64,000 bases of DNA. It comes from Bartonella sp. WD12.1. Lineage in GTDB: Bacteria; Pseudomonadota; Alphaproteobacteria; Rhizobiales; Rhizobiaceae. The stretch spans positions 62,001-126,000 of the forward strand of contig NZ_MUBG01000001.1 of NCBI RefSeq assembly GCF_002022415.1. The letters are read 5' to 3'. A program made the translations under genes and the position numbers. Shown piece by piece: positions 48,601 through 57,044 of the stretch (positions within the stretch are counted from its first letter, which is position 1; every line of letters starts with the position of its first letter). A model generated the notes under the pieces. That model made no database searches. It was given only the letters and a program-made list of their open reading frames with translations, and was not told the DNA's origin.

Positions 48601-50373
48601 AGTGGCGGGATGATAAAAGGGGTGCAAACGGGGATAGATATGTCAGGAAGTGGGGCGTTGATGATTAGTGGGAGCTCGACGATTGAGTTTACAAGCGACA
48701 ATGGTTATGGAGTATATGTGGGGAAAAAGGTGACAAGGGCTGACTTGAGGAATGTGACGGTTACGGGAAAGGGAGGTGGTCAAGGGGTGTATGTGGCGCA
48801 TGAGGGAAAGGTGGCGATGACGTTGGCGGATGTGAAGATTGAGAGGGTTGGAACGGGGGTAAGGATGATGGGGGGGAATGATCTGACTGTGACAAAAGGG
48901 TCGATAACAAATGTGCAAATAGGGGTAGTTATGATGGGTGATGGGGCGTTGACGGTGAGTGGGACAACGGAGATTAATTTTGCAGGGGGGTATGGGGTAT
49001 ATGTGGGAGGAGAGGTGACAAAGGCTGACTTGACGGAGACGAAGATTAGGGGAAAGGGAGGTGGTACAGGGGTGTATGTGGCGCATGAGGGAAAGGTGGC
49101 GATGACGTTGGCGGATGTGAATATTTCAGAGGTTACAACGGGGCTGTATATGATGGGTAATGGGGCGTTGACGGTGAGTGGAAACTCGACAACGATTAAT
49201 TTTGCAGGGGGGTATGGGGTCTATGTGGGAAGTTCTGTGAAGAGTGCTACTTTAACGAAGACGAAGATTATGGGAAAGGGAGGTGGTCAAGGGGTGTATG
49301 TAGCGGGGGGAAAGGTGACGTTGACGGATGTGATGGTTTCAAAGGTTGGGATAGGGGTGCAGATGATGGGGGCGGGGAGCTTGACGATGAATGGGACAAC
49401 GGAGATTCAGTTTGCGGGGAATTATGGGGTCTATGTGGGAGGAGAGGTGACAAGGGCTGAGTTAACGAAGACGGTGATTAGGGGAGAGGGGAATGGGAGT
49501 GAGTACGGGGTGTACGCAGGGGATAAAGTGATGGGAGAGGTGACGATGACAACAATTACGGGAAGGAGAAGTCATGAGGTGAGGGGAGCATTGAGGGGGA
49601 GAACAGTGAGATTAGAGGGGGTACAGATTTCAGGAGTGCAAAAAGGGGTACATGTGACGGGAGGTGGGACGTTGACAATGAATCAGGGATCGATTGAGTT
49701 TAAAGGGAATGGTTATGGGGTGTATGTGGGAAAAGGGGTGACAAAGGCTGACTTGACGAATGTGACGGTTACGGGAAAGGATAATAAAGGGGTGGGTGTA
49801 TATGCAATGGGAGGGAGAACGATGGTAATGACATTGACGGATGTGAAGATTTCGGGGGTTGGAATGGGAATATTTGCAGCGGGGGGTGGGATGTTGGCGA
49901 TAGGGGGAACCTCTACGATTGGGTTTCAAGGGAAGTATGGGGTCTATGTGGGGAAAGATGTGATGGGAGAGGTGGCGATGACGACAATTACGGGAAGTGG
50001 GGAAGCTGTGAGGAGTGGTACGGGGGTGTATGTGAATGGAGGAGCGGCATGGTTGGGTGGTACTACCCTGAAAAGTGTCGCAAAAGGTATGACTGTCGAA
50101 AATGGGATTGTGGTCATGCAGAATGGGGTGATAAAGTTTCATGGAGAGCATGGGGTACTTCTCAAACAGGGGAATGCTTTGTTAGTCAATGTGGGGATGA
50201 AGTATGAAGGTAATAATGCTGATGCTACTTTCCTCAAGGTTGATGCAACGGAGGGTGTAAACAAGGCAGATATTAAGGGGGCGCTCATCGAAATCGACGG
50301 ACAGGGTAAAGGGCTGGGCGTTCATGTGATGAATGGTGGGCGCTGCAGTATCCTTATTGCACTGAATAAATAA
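45691..50373 (+). CDS. Beta-helix passenger protein, copy J (longest, 3' end truncated)
   Basis: 1560-codon ORF, the longest copy. Signal peptide LIAAQEKVYA|GSQG, GNC/IVC cysteines, then an almost continuous series of coils ending in the module AMTTITGSGEAVRSGTGVYV and the conserved tail. Family homology ends at 50342, inside MNGGR(V): the next codons read CSILIALNK and stop at 50373. It therefore lacks the last 16 or so residues of the tail and does not run into another leader. As the last copy it marks the right edge of the array; the tRNA-Phe gene lies about 520 bp further on. No beta-barrel. The second ATG (45697) has the better ribosome-binding-site spacing. Export via the signal peptide is expected; surface display is not, without a translocator. 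Confidence 0.85.
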   Translation: MVMRRVLKHHVCFCFLSTALLAGVSLIAAQEKVYAGSQGNCKGAVDTGSDGEQPIVCNGRERGDASDKVLRGDRNIDMSNYIGMPAVEVRGGADIMMSGTLRVTNTGDRGSSGRNDNQPAIKVESEGKLTLVNAIVEKVHKGIVADGGFVTVMAGSIKIKDGGDAVIEVKNKGKVTLNNRVAVIKGQGGSSTGITGIEVGDGGGTVELMDTSFTNVKTGIMIKGAGEGKASATVMNVKIVGKGGETSKGVVMIGEGTVELNKVTVESFSTGVEIKSGTSGTVTLTGGSKIVTTVENGVGIKIEGGSGKLEIFGESTIEAKGQKAVGIKITEGNGSVTMMGGKIVGKGDGSGQGIGVDMAGEGTVELTKVTVLGFETGVKVSKGKVTISGESAITAKGQNAVGVEVKGTGVLKIEGSSTKITATGNNGVGIKITGGKAEVTGGEISIGGVFNNGATMGVSVSGTGSAELMNVKIKGNGKGTSTGVVVDTSATEEVKLTDVDISEVMYGVSVSKGKVMISGESKIAGISTGLSVQGGTVTMTRGTISEGGVYMSGGTLTLEDVTVSGSSTGVTMSGGTFKMIRGSIKGNGNVVNVTGGEKAELTNVKIVGSGNGNGVYMAGKGEVTLEDVEIEGVTTGVSVSEEASGTLTVKKGEIKEFKTSGVSVEATGDVTVNLDGTKITGSGGGTSKGVSVGREVTGAVTLTDVTVSQVGTGVYVKGGKSLTLTDVTVSEVATGVQMLGGKKLTMERGSITVVENSGVGVSVEAAGVESVSLEGTKIIGKGGGNGDGRSKGLSVGREVTGAVTLKDVTISEVATGVYVMGGKSLTMTKGSIGFTRSYGVYVGGEMTAKLTKTVITGSGGGNGGTGVYATGGEVTLTDVTVSQVGTGVQMLGGKKLTMERGEIKEFTTAGVSVGISVTRADLTGTIITGKGSGTGVKVEDRATASLTLTDVMVSEVATGVEMKAGNDLTISGGMIKGVQTGIDMSGSGALMISGSSTIEFTSDNGYGVYVGKKVTRADLRNVTVTGKGGGQGVYVAHEGKVAMTLADVKIERVGTGVRMMGGNDLTVTKGSITNVQIGVVMMGDGALTVSGTTEINFAGGYGVYVGGEVTKADLTETKIRGKGGGTGVYVAHEGKVAMTLADVNISEVTTGLYMMGNGALTVSGNSTTINFAGGYGVYVGSSVKSATLTKTKIMGKGGGQGVYVAGGKVTLTDVMVSKVGIGVQMMGAGSLTMNGTTEIQFAGNYGVYVGGEVTRAELTKTVIRGEGNGSEYGVYAGDKVMGEVTMTTITGRRSHEVRGALRGRTVRLEGVQISGVQKGVHVTGGGTLTMNQGSIEFKGNGYGVYVGKGVTKADLTNVTVTGKDNKGVGVYAMGGRTMVMTLTDVKISGVGMGIFAAGGGMLAIGGTSTIGFQGKYGVYVGKDVMGEVAMTTITGSGEAVRSGTGVYVNGGAAWLGGTTLKSVAKGMTVENGIVVMQNGVIKFHGEHGVLLKQGNALLVNVGMKYEGNNADATFLKVDATEGVNKADIKGALIEIDGQGKGLGVHVMNGGRCSILIALNK

Positions 50374-50896
50374 TAGCACTGCATTTTTCTACATTGGATA
50401 AGTAATAATCTCACAACGGTATCAGAAACCCAAACTATATCGTTTTACAAAATCTTTCTGCTAATTTCATAAGGTCTTTGTTTCCTCACGTGGTTCCGTA
50501 AATTTACAATTCATTCTCGGTTTTCGTGTTGTGATTTATCAGTCTGCAAATTCGTATATAAATTTTTTCAAGCGTTTTTTCACGCAATAGGCGAGGTGCA
50601 CTCAAATTAATGATAACAATTATGACAACTTTTTCTATGGGGCGTTATTTCATTATCATTACAAGTAAGTTCTCCTATCCATTTATGTAATGTAAAAAGA
50701 TAGAAGCAATGAGATGATATTTGATGGTGACGATAGGCAGTAAAATGGAGAAGAAAAAGATTTTGGCATTTATGCTAAAGAAAATAAGGTATAAATAACA
50801 ACAGCTTATGTAAAATTACATAAACCGCAGAAGGTAGATTAAAAATTATCTTATTAAGTAAAAATCTATATATTTCAACATATTGAATAAAAAATA
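50374..50896. other. Intergenic region between copy J and tRNA-Phe
   Basis: About 520 bp AT-rich, with no ORF, integrase or transposase recognisable. It forms the right edge of the passenger island, next to the 3' end of the tRNA gene. Confidence 0.45.
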
Positions 50897-50972
<76 letters not shown>

Positions 50973-51369
50973 ACGTTTCAATAAATATATGAAACGTGTG
51001 CGGTTATAGCATTAAAATTCTCGCTGTCTAGCCGTCAAAATAAAAATAATCAATTTTTATAAGTTTATCTTTATATTTCAGATATTGTGATTATTCTTTT
51101 GTAAAATTAATTTGATAAGTATTTTGTGGTAAATTAGGTGTGTTGTAGTCAGAATATTATCTTCTTTTGGTGCAAATAGAGAATAATTCCTTTAAGGGAT
51201 TAATTAGGAAGTGCTCTTGATTGAAGTGTTATTCGTAATGGCTTTTTTATGTTTAATTTTTGCAATAAAGTAGAAAATATTTTTATGCTTGCATAACTAA
51301 GTTATAAGAGTAACGTTTCAGTAAGCGATTTTCTTCAACGAAAAGTGAATTTTTTGTCAGAATAGAATA
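50973..51369. other. Intergenic region between tRNA-Phe and serC
   Basis: About 400 bp, divergent between the tRNA gene and serC, so it should carry both promoters. An alphaproteobacterial serC leader RNA motif is known from other genomes, but I could not fold or match it here. No ORF seen. Confidence 0.4.
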
Positions 51370-52533
51370 ATGATATTGTTGAAGGAGCCGTGTTCTCGTC
51401 CAAATAATCCTCATTTTTCTTCAGGTCCTTGTAGTAAGCGACCTGGGTGGAATGTTGAGGTTCTTGAAGATGCGTTGCTTGGGCGTTCGCATCGCGCCCA
51501 AATGAGCAAATTAAAACTTTCTGAAGTTATTAGTTTAACCCGTGATATCCTTAATGTTCCTTCTGATTATCGTATTGGTATTGTTCCTGCTTCGGATACA
51601 GGTGCTGTTGAGATGGCTCTGTGGTCTTTATTGGGGGAACGGGGTGTTGATATGGTGGCTTGGGAAAGCTTTGGTTCAGGTTGGATTACCGATGTTGTTG
51701 AGCAATTAAAACTTTCTGATGTGCGTCGGTTAGAAGCACCTTATGGTGAATTGCCAGACTTAACACAAATTGATTTTGATCGTGATGTTGTGTTCACGTG
51801 GAATGGGACAACTTCAGGTGTGCGCGTTCCTAATGCACATTTCATCCCAAAGAAGCGTGAAGGATTAACAATTTGTGACGCAACATCAGCAGTTTTTGCA
51901 CAAAATCTTGATTTTTCAAGATTAGATGTTATTACTTTTTCGTGGCAAAAAGTTTTAGGTGGTGAAGCAGCTCATGGTATGTTGATTTTAAGTCCTCGTG
52001 CTGTAAGGCGGCTTGAGCATTATACCCCAGCTTGGCCTTTGCCTAAAATTTTCCGCATGACAAAAAATGGAAAATTAAACGAAGGTATCTTTAATGGTGA
52101 AACGATTAATACACCTTCTTTGCTGTGTGTTGAAGATTATCTTGATGCATTAAGGTGGGCGAAATCTCTAGGTGGTTTGCAGGCATTGATAAGGCGAGCT
52201 GATGAAAACTTTGCTGTTCTTGATAGTTTTGTCCGTAGAACACTTTGGTTAGAACATTTAGCAAAGGTTCCTCAGACACGTTCTAATACATCTGTTTGTT
52301 TAACAATTGTGGATCCAGTTATTGCTGATCTAGATATTGAAGAGCACAGATCTTTTGTAGAAGCGATTGTGGCTCGTCTTGAGAAAGTTGGTGTTGCTTA
52401 TGATATTGGTGCTTATCGGGATGCACCTCCAGGGTTTCGGATTTGGACTGGTGCGACAATTGAAGCTTCTGATCTTAAGTTATTAACGGTTTGGCTTGAA
52501 TGGGCATTTCAAGTTGAAAAAACTCATCTTTAA
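51370..52533 (+). CDS. serC: Phosphoserine aminotransferase
   Basis: PLP-dependent aminotransferase that converts 3-phosphohydroxypyruvate and glutamate to phosphoserine in serine synthesis, and the corresponding step in PLP synthesis. The 387 residues match the long alphaproteobacterial SerC type: an N-terminal [18 protein letters not shown], the [13 protein letters not shown] segment and the PLP lysine in [14 protein letters not shown] at Lys194. Near the end are [13 protein letters not shown] and WLEWAF. The start is the ATG at 51370; the ribosome-binding site is weak. In relatives serC is often followed by serA, but here the next gene is purA after 347 bp and no serA is seen in the window. 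Confidence 0.94.
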   Translation: MILLKEPCSRPNNPHFSSGPCSKRPGWNVEVLEDALLGRSHRAQMSKLKLSEVISLTRDILNVPSDYRIGIVPASDTGAVEMALWSLLGERGVDMVAWESFGSGWITDVVEQLKLSDVRRLEAPYGELPDLTQIDFDRDVVFTWNGTTSGVRVPNAHFIPKKREGLTICDATSAVFAQNLDFSRLDVITFSWQKVLGGEAAHGMLILSPRAVRRLEHYTPAWPLPKIFRMTKNGKLNEGIFNGETINTPSLLCVEDYLDALRWAKSLGGLQALIRRADENFAVLDSFVRRTLWLEHLAKVPQTRSNTSVCLTIVDPVIADLDIEEHRSFVEAIVARLEKVGVAYDIGAYRDAPPGFRIWTGATIEASDLKLLTVWLEWAFQVEKTHL

Positions 52534-52880
52534 ATAACTTTTAATGTTTTCATAATGCTGTTTTTAAGCAAATAAAATGAAAGAACTTATGTGATACTTT
52601 GTGTATTTATATCAAATAAATTATACAAACTATTGTTTAGGTTTTAAAGATCGGGATGTACAAATTAGTTATTCGCCATATGTTGGAAAAGACAAGAAAA
52701 AATGAGCTAAATTGGTACTTATGGTGTGATTTATCTTGATTATCGAGGAATTTGTGGCTTAATAATATGAAATCGGCAAAAAGTTGAAATGAAAAGTCGC
52801 ACTTTTTATAGGGTTTCTCTATAAAAAGCTTCTTGTTTTGGGATGCTGGCGTTATTTCACCAAACACGACGGAGAAAATT
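52534..52880. other. Intergenic region between serC and purA
   Basis: 347 bp with no supported gene. A minus-strand open frame (52637-52927) overlaps the purA start and has no recognisable features. GGAG at 52871-52874 precedes the purA start. Confidence 0.45.
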
Positions 52881-54170
52881 ATGGCCAATGTAGTAGTGGT
52901 CGGCACACAATGGGGCGATGAGGGCAAAGGTAAAATTGTAGATTGGTTGTCAGAACGTGCAGATATTGTTGTCCGATATCAAGGGGGGCATAATGCAGGT
53001 CATACATTGGTTATTAATGGGGTGAGTTATAAATTATCACTTTTGCCATCGGGTTTGATTCGTGGAAAGTTGTCAATTATCGGTAATGGTGTTGTGGTTG
53101 ATCCCCATCATTTTGTTGCAGAATTAAACAAATTGTATTCTCAGGGTGTGAAGATTACACCAGAAATTTTGCGTATTGCTGAAAATGCTCCTTTAATTCT
53201 TTCTGTACACCGTGATCTTGATACAGTGAGAGAAAATAATATTTCAGGTTTGCCAATTGGCACGACAAAGCGTGGTATCGGTCCTGCTTATGAAGATAAA
53301 GTAGGCCGTCGATCTATCCGTGTGATGGATTTGGCTGAAGCTGATACACTTATGGCTAAGATCGAGCGGCTTTTGGAACATCATAATGTTTTACGTCGTG
53401 GTATGGGAATTGCAGAAATTAATTCACAAGCTCTATATGATGAATTAATGCAGGTGGCGGATAAAATTATACCCTTTTTGGATTGTACATGGCGTCTTTT
53501 AAATGAAAGCTGTCAAATGGGAAAACGCATTCTTTTTGAAGGTGCGCAAGGTGCGTTGTTAGATAATGATTTTGGGACTTATCCTTATGTGACATCGTCT
53601 AATACAGTTTCTGGGCAAGCTGCTGTGGGTTCAGGTATGGGGCCTGGTTCAATCCATTATGTTTTAGGTATTACAAAGGCTTATACAACACGTGTGGGGG
53701 AGGGGCCATTTCCAACAGAGCAGATAAATGATGTTGGTGAATTTCTTGGGACGCATGGGAATGAGTTTGGTGTTGTGACTGGTCGAAAACGTCGATGCGG
53801 TTGGTTTGATGCTGTTTTAGTACGTCAGACGGTAGGTATTTGCGGCATTCATGGCATTGCACTAACAAAGCTTGATGTTCTGGATGGTTTAAAAGAAATT
53901 AAAGTTTGTGTGGGTTATGAACTTGATGGTAAAAGAATTGATTATTTACCATCTTCTATGGAGGCGCAAGCTCATGTGAAGCCAATTTATGAAACATTAA
54001 AGGGTTGGAAGGAAACGACAGCGTGCGCAAAGAGCTGGGCAGAATTACCAGTGCAGGCTATAGAATATATACGCTATATTGAAGAATTGATAGGTGCACC
54101 GGTAGCTTTATTGTCAACTGGCCCTGAGCGTGAAAATACAATTATGATTACTGATCCTTTCGCAAATTAG
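52881..54170 (+). CDS. purA: Adenylosuccinate synthetase
   Basis: Catalyses the GTP-dependent joining of IMP and aspartate to adenylosuccinate, the first committed step to AMP. The ATG at 52881 gives [22 protein letters not shown], the standard N-terminus with the GDEGKGK phosphate loop; the frame is open further upstream to 52833 but the extra 16 residues are not family-like, and GGAG lies just before 52881. The 429-residue length is normal. Other motifs: [11 protein letters not shown], the IMP-binding [37 protein letters not shown] and a C-terminal [10 protein letters not shown] for GTP binding. It is downstream of serC, probably with its own promoter. Confidence 0.97.
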   Translation: MANVVVVGTQWGDEGKGKIVDWLSERADIVVRYQGGHNAGHTLVINGVSYKLSLLPSGLIRGKLSIIGNGVVVDPHHFVAELNKLYSQGVKITPEILRIAENAPLILSVHRDLDTVRENNISGLPIGTTKRGIGPAYEDKVGRRSIRVMDLAEADTLMAKIERLLEHHNVLRRGMGIAEINSQALYDELMQVADKIIPFLDCTWRLLNESCQMGKRILFEGAQGALLDNDFGTYPYVTSSNTVSGQAAVGSGMGPGSIHYVLGITKAYTTRVGEGPFPTEQINDVGEFLGTHGNEFGVVTGRKRRCGWFDAVLVRQTVGICGIHGIALTKLDVLDGLKEIKVCVGYELDGKRIDYLPSSMEAQAHVKPIYETLKGWKETTACAKSWAELPVQAIEYIRYIEELIGAPVALLSTGPERENTIMITDPFAN

Positions 54171-54420
54171 TCGTTGTTTATAAATTCCAATATTGGCTTT
54201 AATCTTATATTTTCTTTATTTTTTAGTGAGAATAAAGATTCATATATGTGAAAAGGGATGTAAATTAATATTGTTTATTTTTTATGCATTTTAAAACTGC
54301 TACAGTATTTTGTGCCAATGTAAATTATAATCAATTATAAGATTCAAGAAGAGAGACTACAAACGGTTTAAGCTTTTGTGAACTAAATTTTTCTTAAATT
54401 TGAGAAAGACTATATAAAAT

Positions 54421-55869
54421 ATGGTAGATTTCATTGGGATTTTAAAAAAGAAAATTGATGCACAAAATAATATTACACCACAGTTGCGTGAACGAATTTA
54501 TAAACAAGCCTTTGAAATACTAGAGCATAAATTTTTAGAAATAAAAATGCCAAAAAAAATGGCAGATGCACAAAGACAGGCTTTACAAAGTGCTATTGTG
54601 GCTATTGAAGAGGAATATTTAACTGCTGAAAAAGAGTTGCTTTCTTTAGTTATGGGGTGGGATCTTACAGGTAAAGATAACAATAACGAAAATGTACAAA
54701 AGTCTGTACTATCACAAAGTGGTGATACATCAGCTGTAGTTACAGAAGAAAAAAAAAGACAACAACCATCTGTTAGTGGTAGAAAGAGTAAAAAGGCACT
54801 TGATAAGCTTTCTGTAGAATCGAAAATGTCAAATACAGAGCCTACCTATATGGATACTTCTTTGGCTCCTTGTTCAAGTAAAGTACATTCGAATATTGAA
54901 AAAAATGCTCGTAAAAGTACGGCTTTACAAACAGACACTTCCCATGTTGTTTCACATATTTTCGCTCAAGCCCTTCGGCGTGCTAATCGGTCAATTATAA
55001 AAAAGCGTATTTTAATAGGTATCGCTATCTTTATTGGTTTTTTTATTTTATTGATCGGAGTTTTTTTTGTTGGTGAATATATGTTCACATCATATAATAA
55101 TCAGATACAGGAAGCAAATGTTCAAGCTTCTAATGGATTACAAAGAGAAGGACAAACCAATCAAAAGTTGACGCAACGCTTGTTGGAAGATGGAAGTGAA
55201 GTTGATGCTGGTTCAATTGAAAAAACAGATAAAAAAACAGAGTTTCTGAGTGAGGAGGAGGCATCAACAATTGTTGCTGACAATTCGAAAACAATTGAAC
55301 ATCCAGGTGAGGTTATATTCTATAAGACACATGCAGATCATGATTCAGAAAAAGTGATAACGGGTAATGCTTGGTGGTCACTTATAAAAGAAGCTTCTGT
55401 TAAAGATGCACCAGAAGAATTAGCTATACGAGGTGATATAAACATTCCAAGTGAGGGGTTATTATTACAGTTAACTTTGCGCCGTAATATTGATCCATCT
55501 TTCCCTACAGCTTATATTATGGATCTTGTTTTTATGACTACTGATAAATTTTCAGGTCAAGCAATACATGATATTAAAGAGTTAACTTTTAAGGCCAGTA
55601 AACAATCAGTCGGTCAACCCTTAAAAGGAGCTTCTGTAGCTAAGATTGATGATGATTTTTTTCTTTTTGCATTAAGTAACAATCATCCATTTCGTGACCA
55701 AAACTTACAAATAATTCGCGAATTAGATTGGATTCATTTGGTGATAAGTGACAAAAACGGTCATATGAGCGAATTCACTTTTGAAAAAGGGCCAACAGGC
55801 AAGGCTATTTTTAATGAAGTTATTGAACAATGGCTTGCACAAACAGCTAAACAAACGATTTTTGATTAG
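54421..55869 (+). CDS. Conserved hypothetical protein with one membrane segment
   Basis: 482 residues, not assigned to a named family. The N-terminal 75 residues look helical and charged (LKKKIDAQNNITPQLRERIYKQAFEILEH), followed by a low-complexity Lys/Ser-rich linker. A single hydrophobic segment follows basic residues at about 197-222 (IKKRILIGIAIFIGFFILLI). The C-terminal 170 residues (from about 310) form a compact domain with VIFYKTHADHDSEKV, then LLLQLTLRRNIDPSFPTAY and LDWIHLVISDKNGHMSEF. This predicts an inner membrane protein with a cytoplasmic N-terminus and a periplasmic C-terminal domain. Similar proteins occur next to purA and rpoH in related rhizobial genomes, to my recollection. 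It is convergent with rpoH. Confidence 0.75.
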   Translation: MVDFIGILKKKIDAQNNITPQLRERIYKQAFEILEHKFLEIKMPKKMADAQRQALQSAIVAIEEEYLTAEKELLSLVMGWDLTGKDNNNENVQKSVLSQSGDTSAVVTEEKKRQQPSVSGRKSKKALDKLSVESKMSNTEPTYMDTSLAPCSSKVHSNIEKNARKSTALQTDTSHVVSHIFAQALRRANRSIIKKRILIGIAIFIGFFILLIGVFFVGEYMFTSYNNQIQEANVQASNGLQREGQTNQKLTQRLLEDGSEVDAGSIEKTDKKTEFLSEEEASTIVADNSKTIEHPGEVIFYKTHADHDSEKVITGNAWWSLIKEASVKDAPEELAIRGDINIPSEGLLLQLTLRRNIDPSFPTAYIMDLVFMTTDKFSGQAIHDIKELTFKASKQSVGQPLKGASVAKIDDDFFLFALSNNHPFRDQNLQIIRELDWIHLVISDKNGHMSEFTFEKGPTGKAIFNEVIEQWLAQTAKQTIFD

Positions 55870-55922
55870 GAAATAATATATTAAAATAAAAGAGGTAAAG
55901 ATAGACTCTTTTAAAGAGCTAA

Positions 55923-55964
55923 CCCCCTATAAACCAACCTATTAATAGGTTGGTTTATAGGGGG
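55923..55964. terminator. Perfect 42-nt palindrome, likely bidirectional terminator
   Basis: The sequence starting CCCCCTATAAACCAACC is a perfect inverted repeat centred at 55943/55944 (21 bp each arm). It lies between the convergent 3' ends of the membrane-protein gene (ends 55869) and rpoH (ends 55986). As RNA it forms a strong hairpin in both directions. There is no long T tract on either side, so termination strength is uncertain. Confidence 0.65.
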
Positions 55965-55985
55965 TGGTTGGGGTATTTCTCTACT

Positions 55986-56912
55986 TTAATTCCGATTCAT
56001 TTCAGAAACGCGCAAAGAGTGCTGTTGTTGTGCTTTTTTCTGGGATAGAATAGCTGCTTTAATAGAATTTTGCACTTTTTCAAATGCACGCATTTCGATT
56101 TGTCTTACACGCTCTCGACTGATGTTGAATGTATTTGAAAGTTCTTCAAGTGTCAGCGATTCATCACTTAACCGACGTGCTTTAAATATATGCTTTTCGC
56201 GCTCACTGAGGTTATCTATAGCATTTATTAACATAGAGCGGCGGTTTTCTAATTCATCTTGTTCAATCAAAATTTGTTCTTGACTATTTGAATCATCAAC
56301 TAACCAATCTTGCCATTCGGTCTTCTCACCTTCTTTTGTGCGAAGAGGTGCATTGAGTGAAGTATCGCCACTAAGTCGATGATTCATGGAAACAACTTCA
56401 TCTTCTGTGACATTTAATCGAGTTGCGATCTCTTTGACTTGTTCTGCATTGAGATCACTGTTATCAAGAGCTTGAAGTTTATTTTTTAATTTACGAAGAT
56501 TGAAGAACAAACGCTTTTGATTAGCAGTTGTTCCCATTTTTACTAAACTCCAAGAACGTAAAACATATTCTTGAATTGACGCTTTAATCCACCACATCGC
56601 ATAAGTTGCAAGACGAAATCCACGTTCTGGTTCGAAACGCTTAACAGCTTGCATAAGTCCAATATTACCTTCTGAAATAACCTCTCCAATAGGTAAGCCG
56701 TAACCTCGATATCCTATTGCAATTTTAGCTACAAGACGCAAATGACTCGTAACAAGCTTATGTGCAGCTTTTGGGTCGTTATGTTCACGATATCGCTTAG
56801 CTAACATATACTCTTCTTTTGGCTTAAGCATTGGAAAACGACGTATTTCTTCTAAGTAACGATTAAGACCTCCATCACCTGCTATGATTGATGGTAAATT
56901 TACATGGGCCAT
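55986..56912 (-). CDS. rpoH: RNA polymerase heat-shock sigma factor RpoH (sigma-32)
   Basis: Alternative sigma factor directing RNA polymerase to heat-shock and stress promoters. The 308-residue protein from ATG 56912 (MAHVNLPSIIAGDGGLNRY) has region 2 (LVTSHLRLVAKIAIGYRGYG, then GNIGLMQAVKRFEPERGFRL and YAMWWIKASIQEYVLRSWS), the RpoH box NQKRLFFNLRKLK, and a region 4 helix-turn-helix (LTLEELSNTFNISRERVRQI). The frame is open 18 bases further upstream, but an AGGAGG sequence 7 bases before 56912 fixes the start. It is on the same strand as rluD, 115 bp apart, an arrangement common in rhizobia. The 3' end faces the palindrome. Some rhizobia have two rpoH genes; whether this one does cannot be told. 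Confidence 0.96.
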   Translation of the reverse strand: MAHVNLPSIIAGDGGLNRYLEEIRRFPMLKPKEEYMLAKRYREHNDPKAAHKLVTSHLRLVAKIAIGYRGYGLPIGEVISEGNIGLMQAVKRFEPERGFRLATYAMWWIKASIQEYVLRSWSLVKMGTTANQKRLFFNLRKLKNKLQALDNSDLNAEQVKEIATRLNVTEDEVVSMNHRLSGDTSLNAPLRTKEGEKTEWQDWLVDDSNSQEQILIEQDELENRRSMLINAIDNLSEREKHIFKARRLSDESLTLEELSNTFNISRERVRQIEMRAFEKVQNSIKAAILSQKKAQQQHSLRVSEMNRN

Positions 56913-57044
56913 ATAGCACCCTCCTTTCATATGAATTCCCTAATAAGGCAAATTCTATTTCCAAGTACTATATCAGTATTTCTTTCTTTTTTCCATCACT
57001 ATAATTTTTAATTTTGTTCGAAAATGGGTATTTTGTTATTGAAA

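Larger units (their letters stand above)
14572..50342 (+). repeat. Head-to-tail tandem array of passenger units B to J
   Basis: Nine units in direct orientation, with starts at 14861, 18749, 23870, 28719, 32268, 35764, 39815, 43495 and 45691; spacing varies from 2.2 to 5.1 kb. Each unit is leader + signal peptide + coils + tail, and each internal boundary has the same structure: tail ending GTAAAGGGGGTGGAT(G/A), then the T tract and leader. Size differences come from gain or loss of coil modules. Copy A is a tenth, separate unit. Confidence 0.93.

Noticed and set aside
14861-50342. CRISPR-like array from the many short direct repeats
   Set aside because: The repeats are in-frame coil modules of coding sequence with varied spacing and no constant spacer length or cas genes.
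50973-51369. serC leader RNA motif
   Set aside because: The motif is known upstream of serC in alphaproteobacteria, but I could not recognise its conserved stems in this sequence; a covariance-model scan would decide it.
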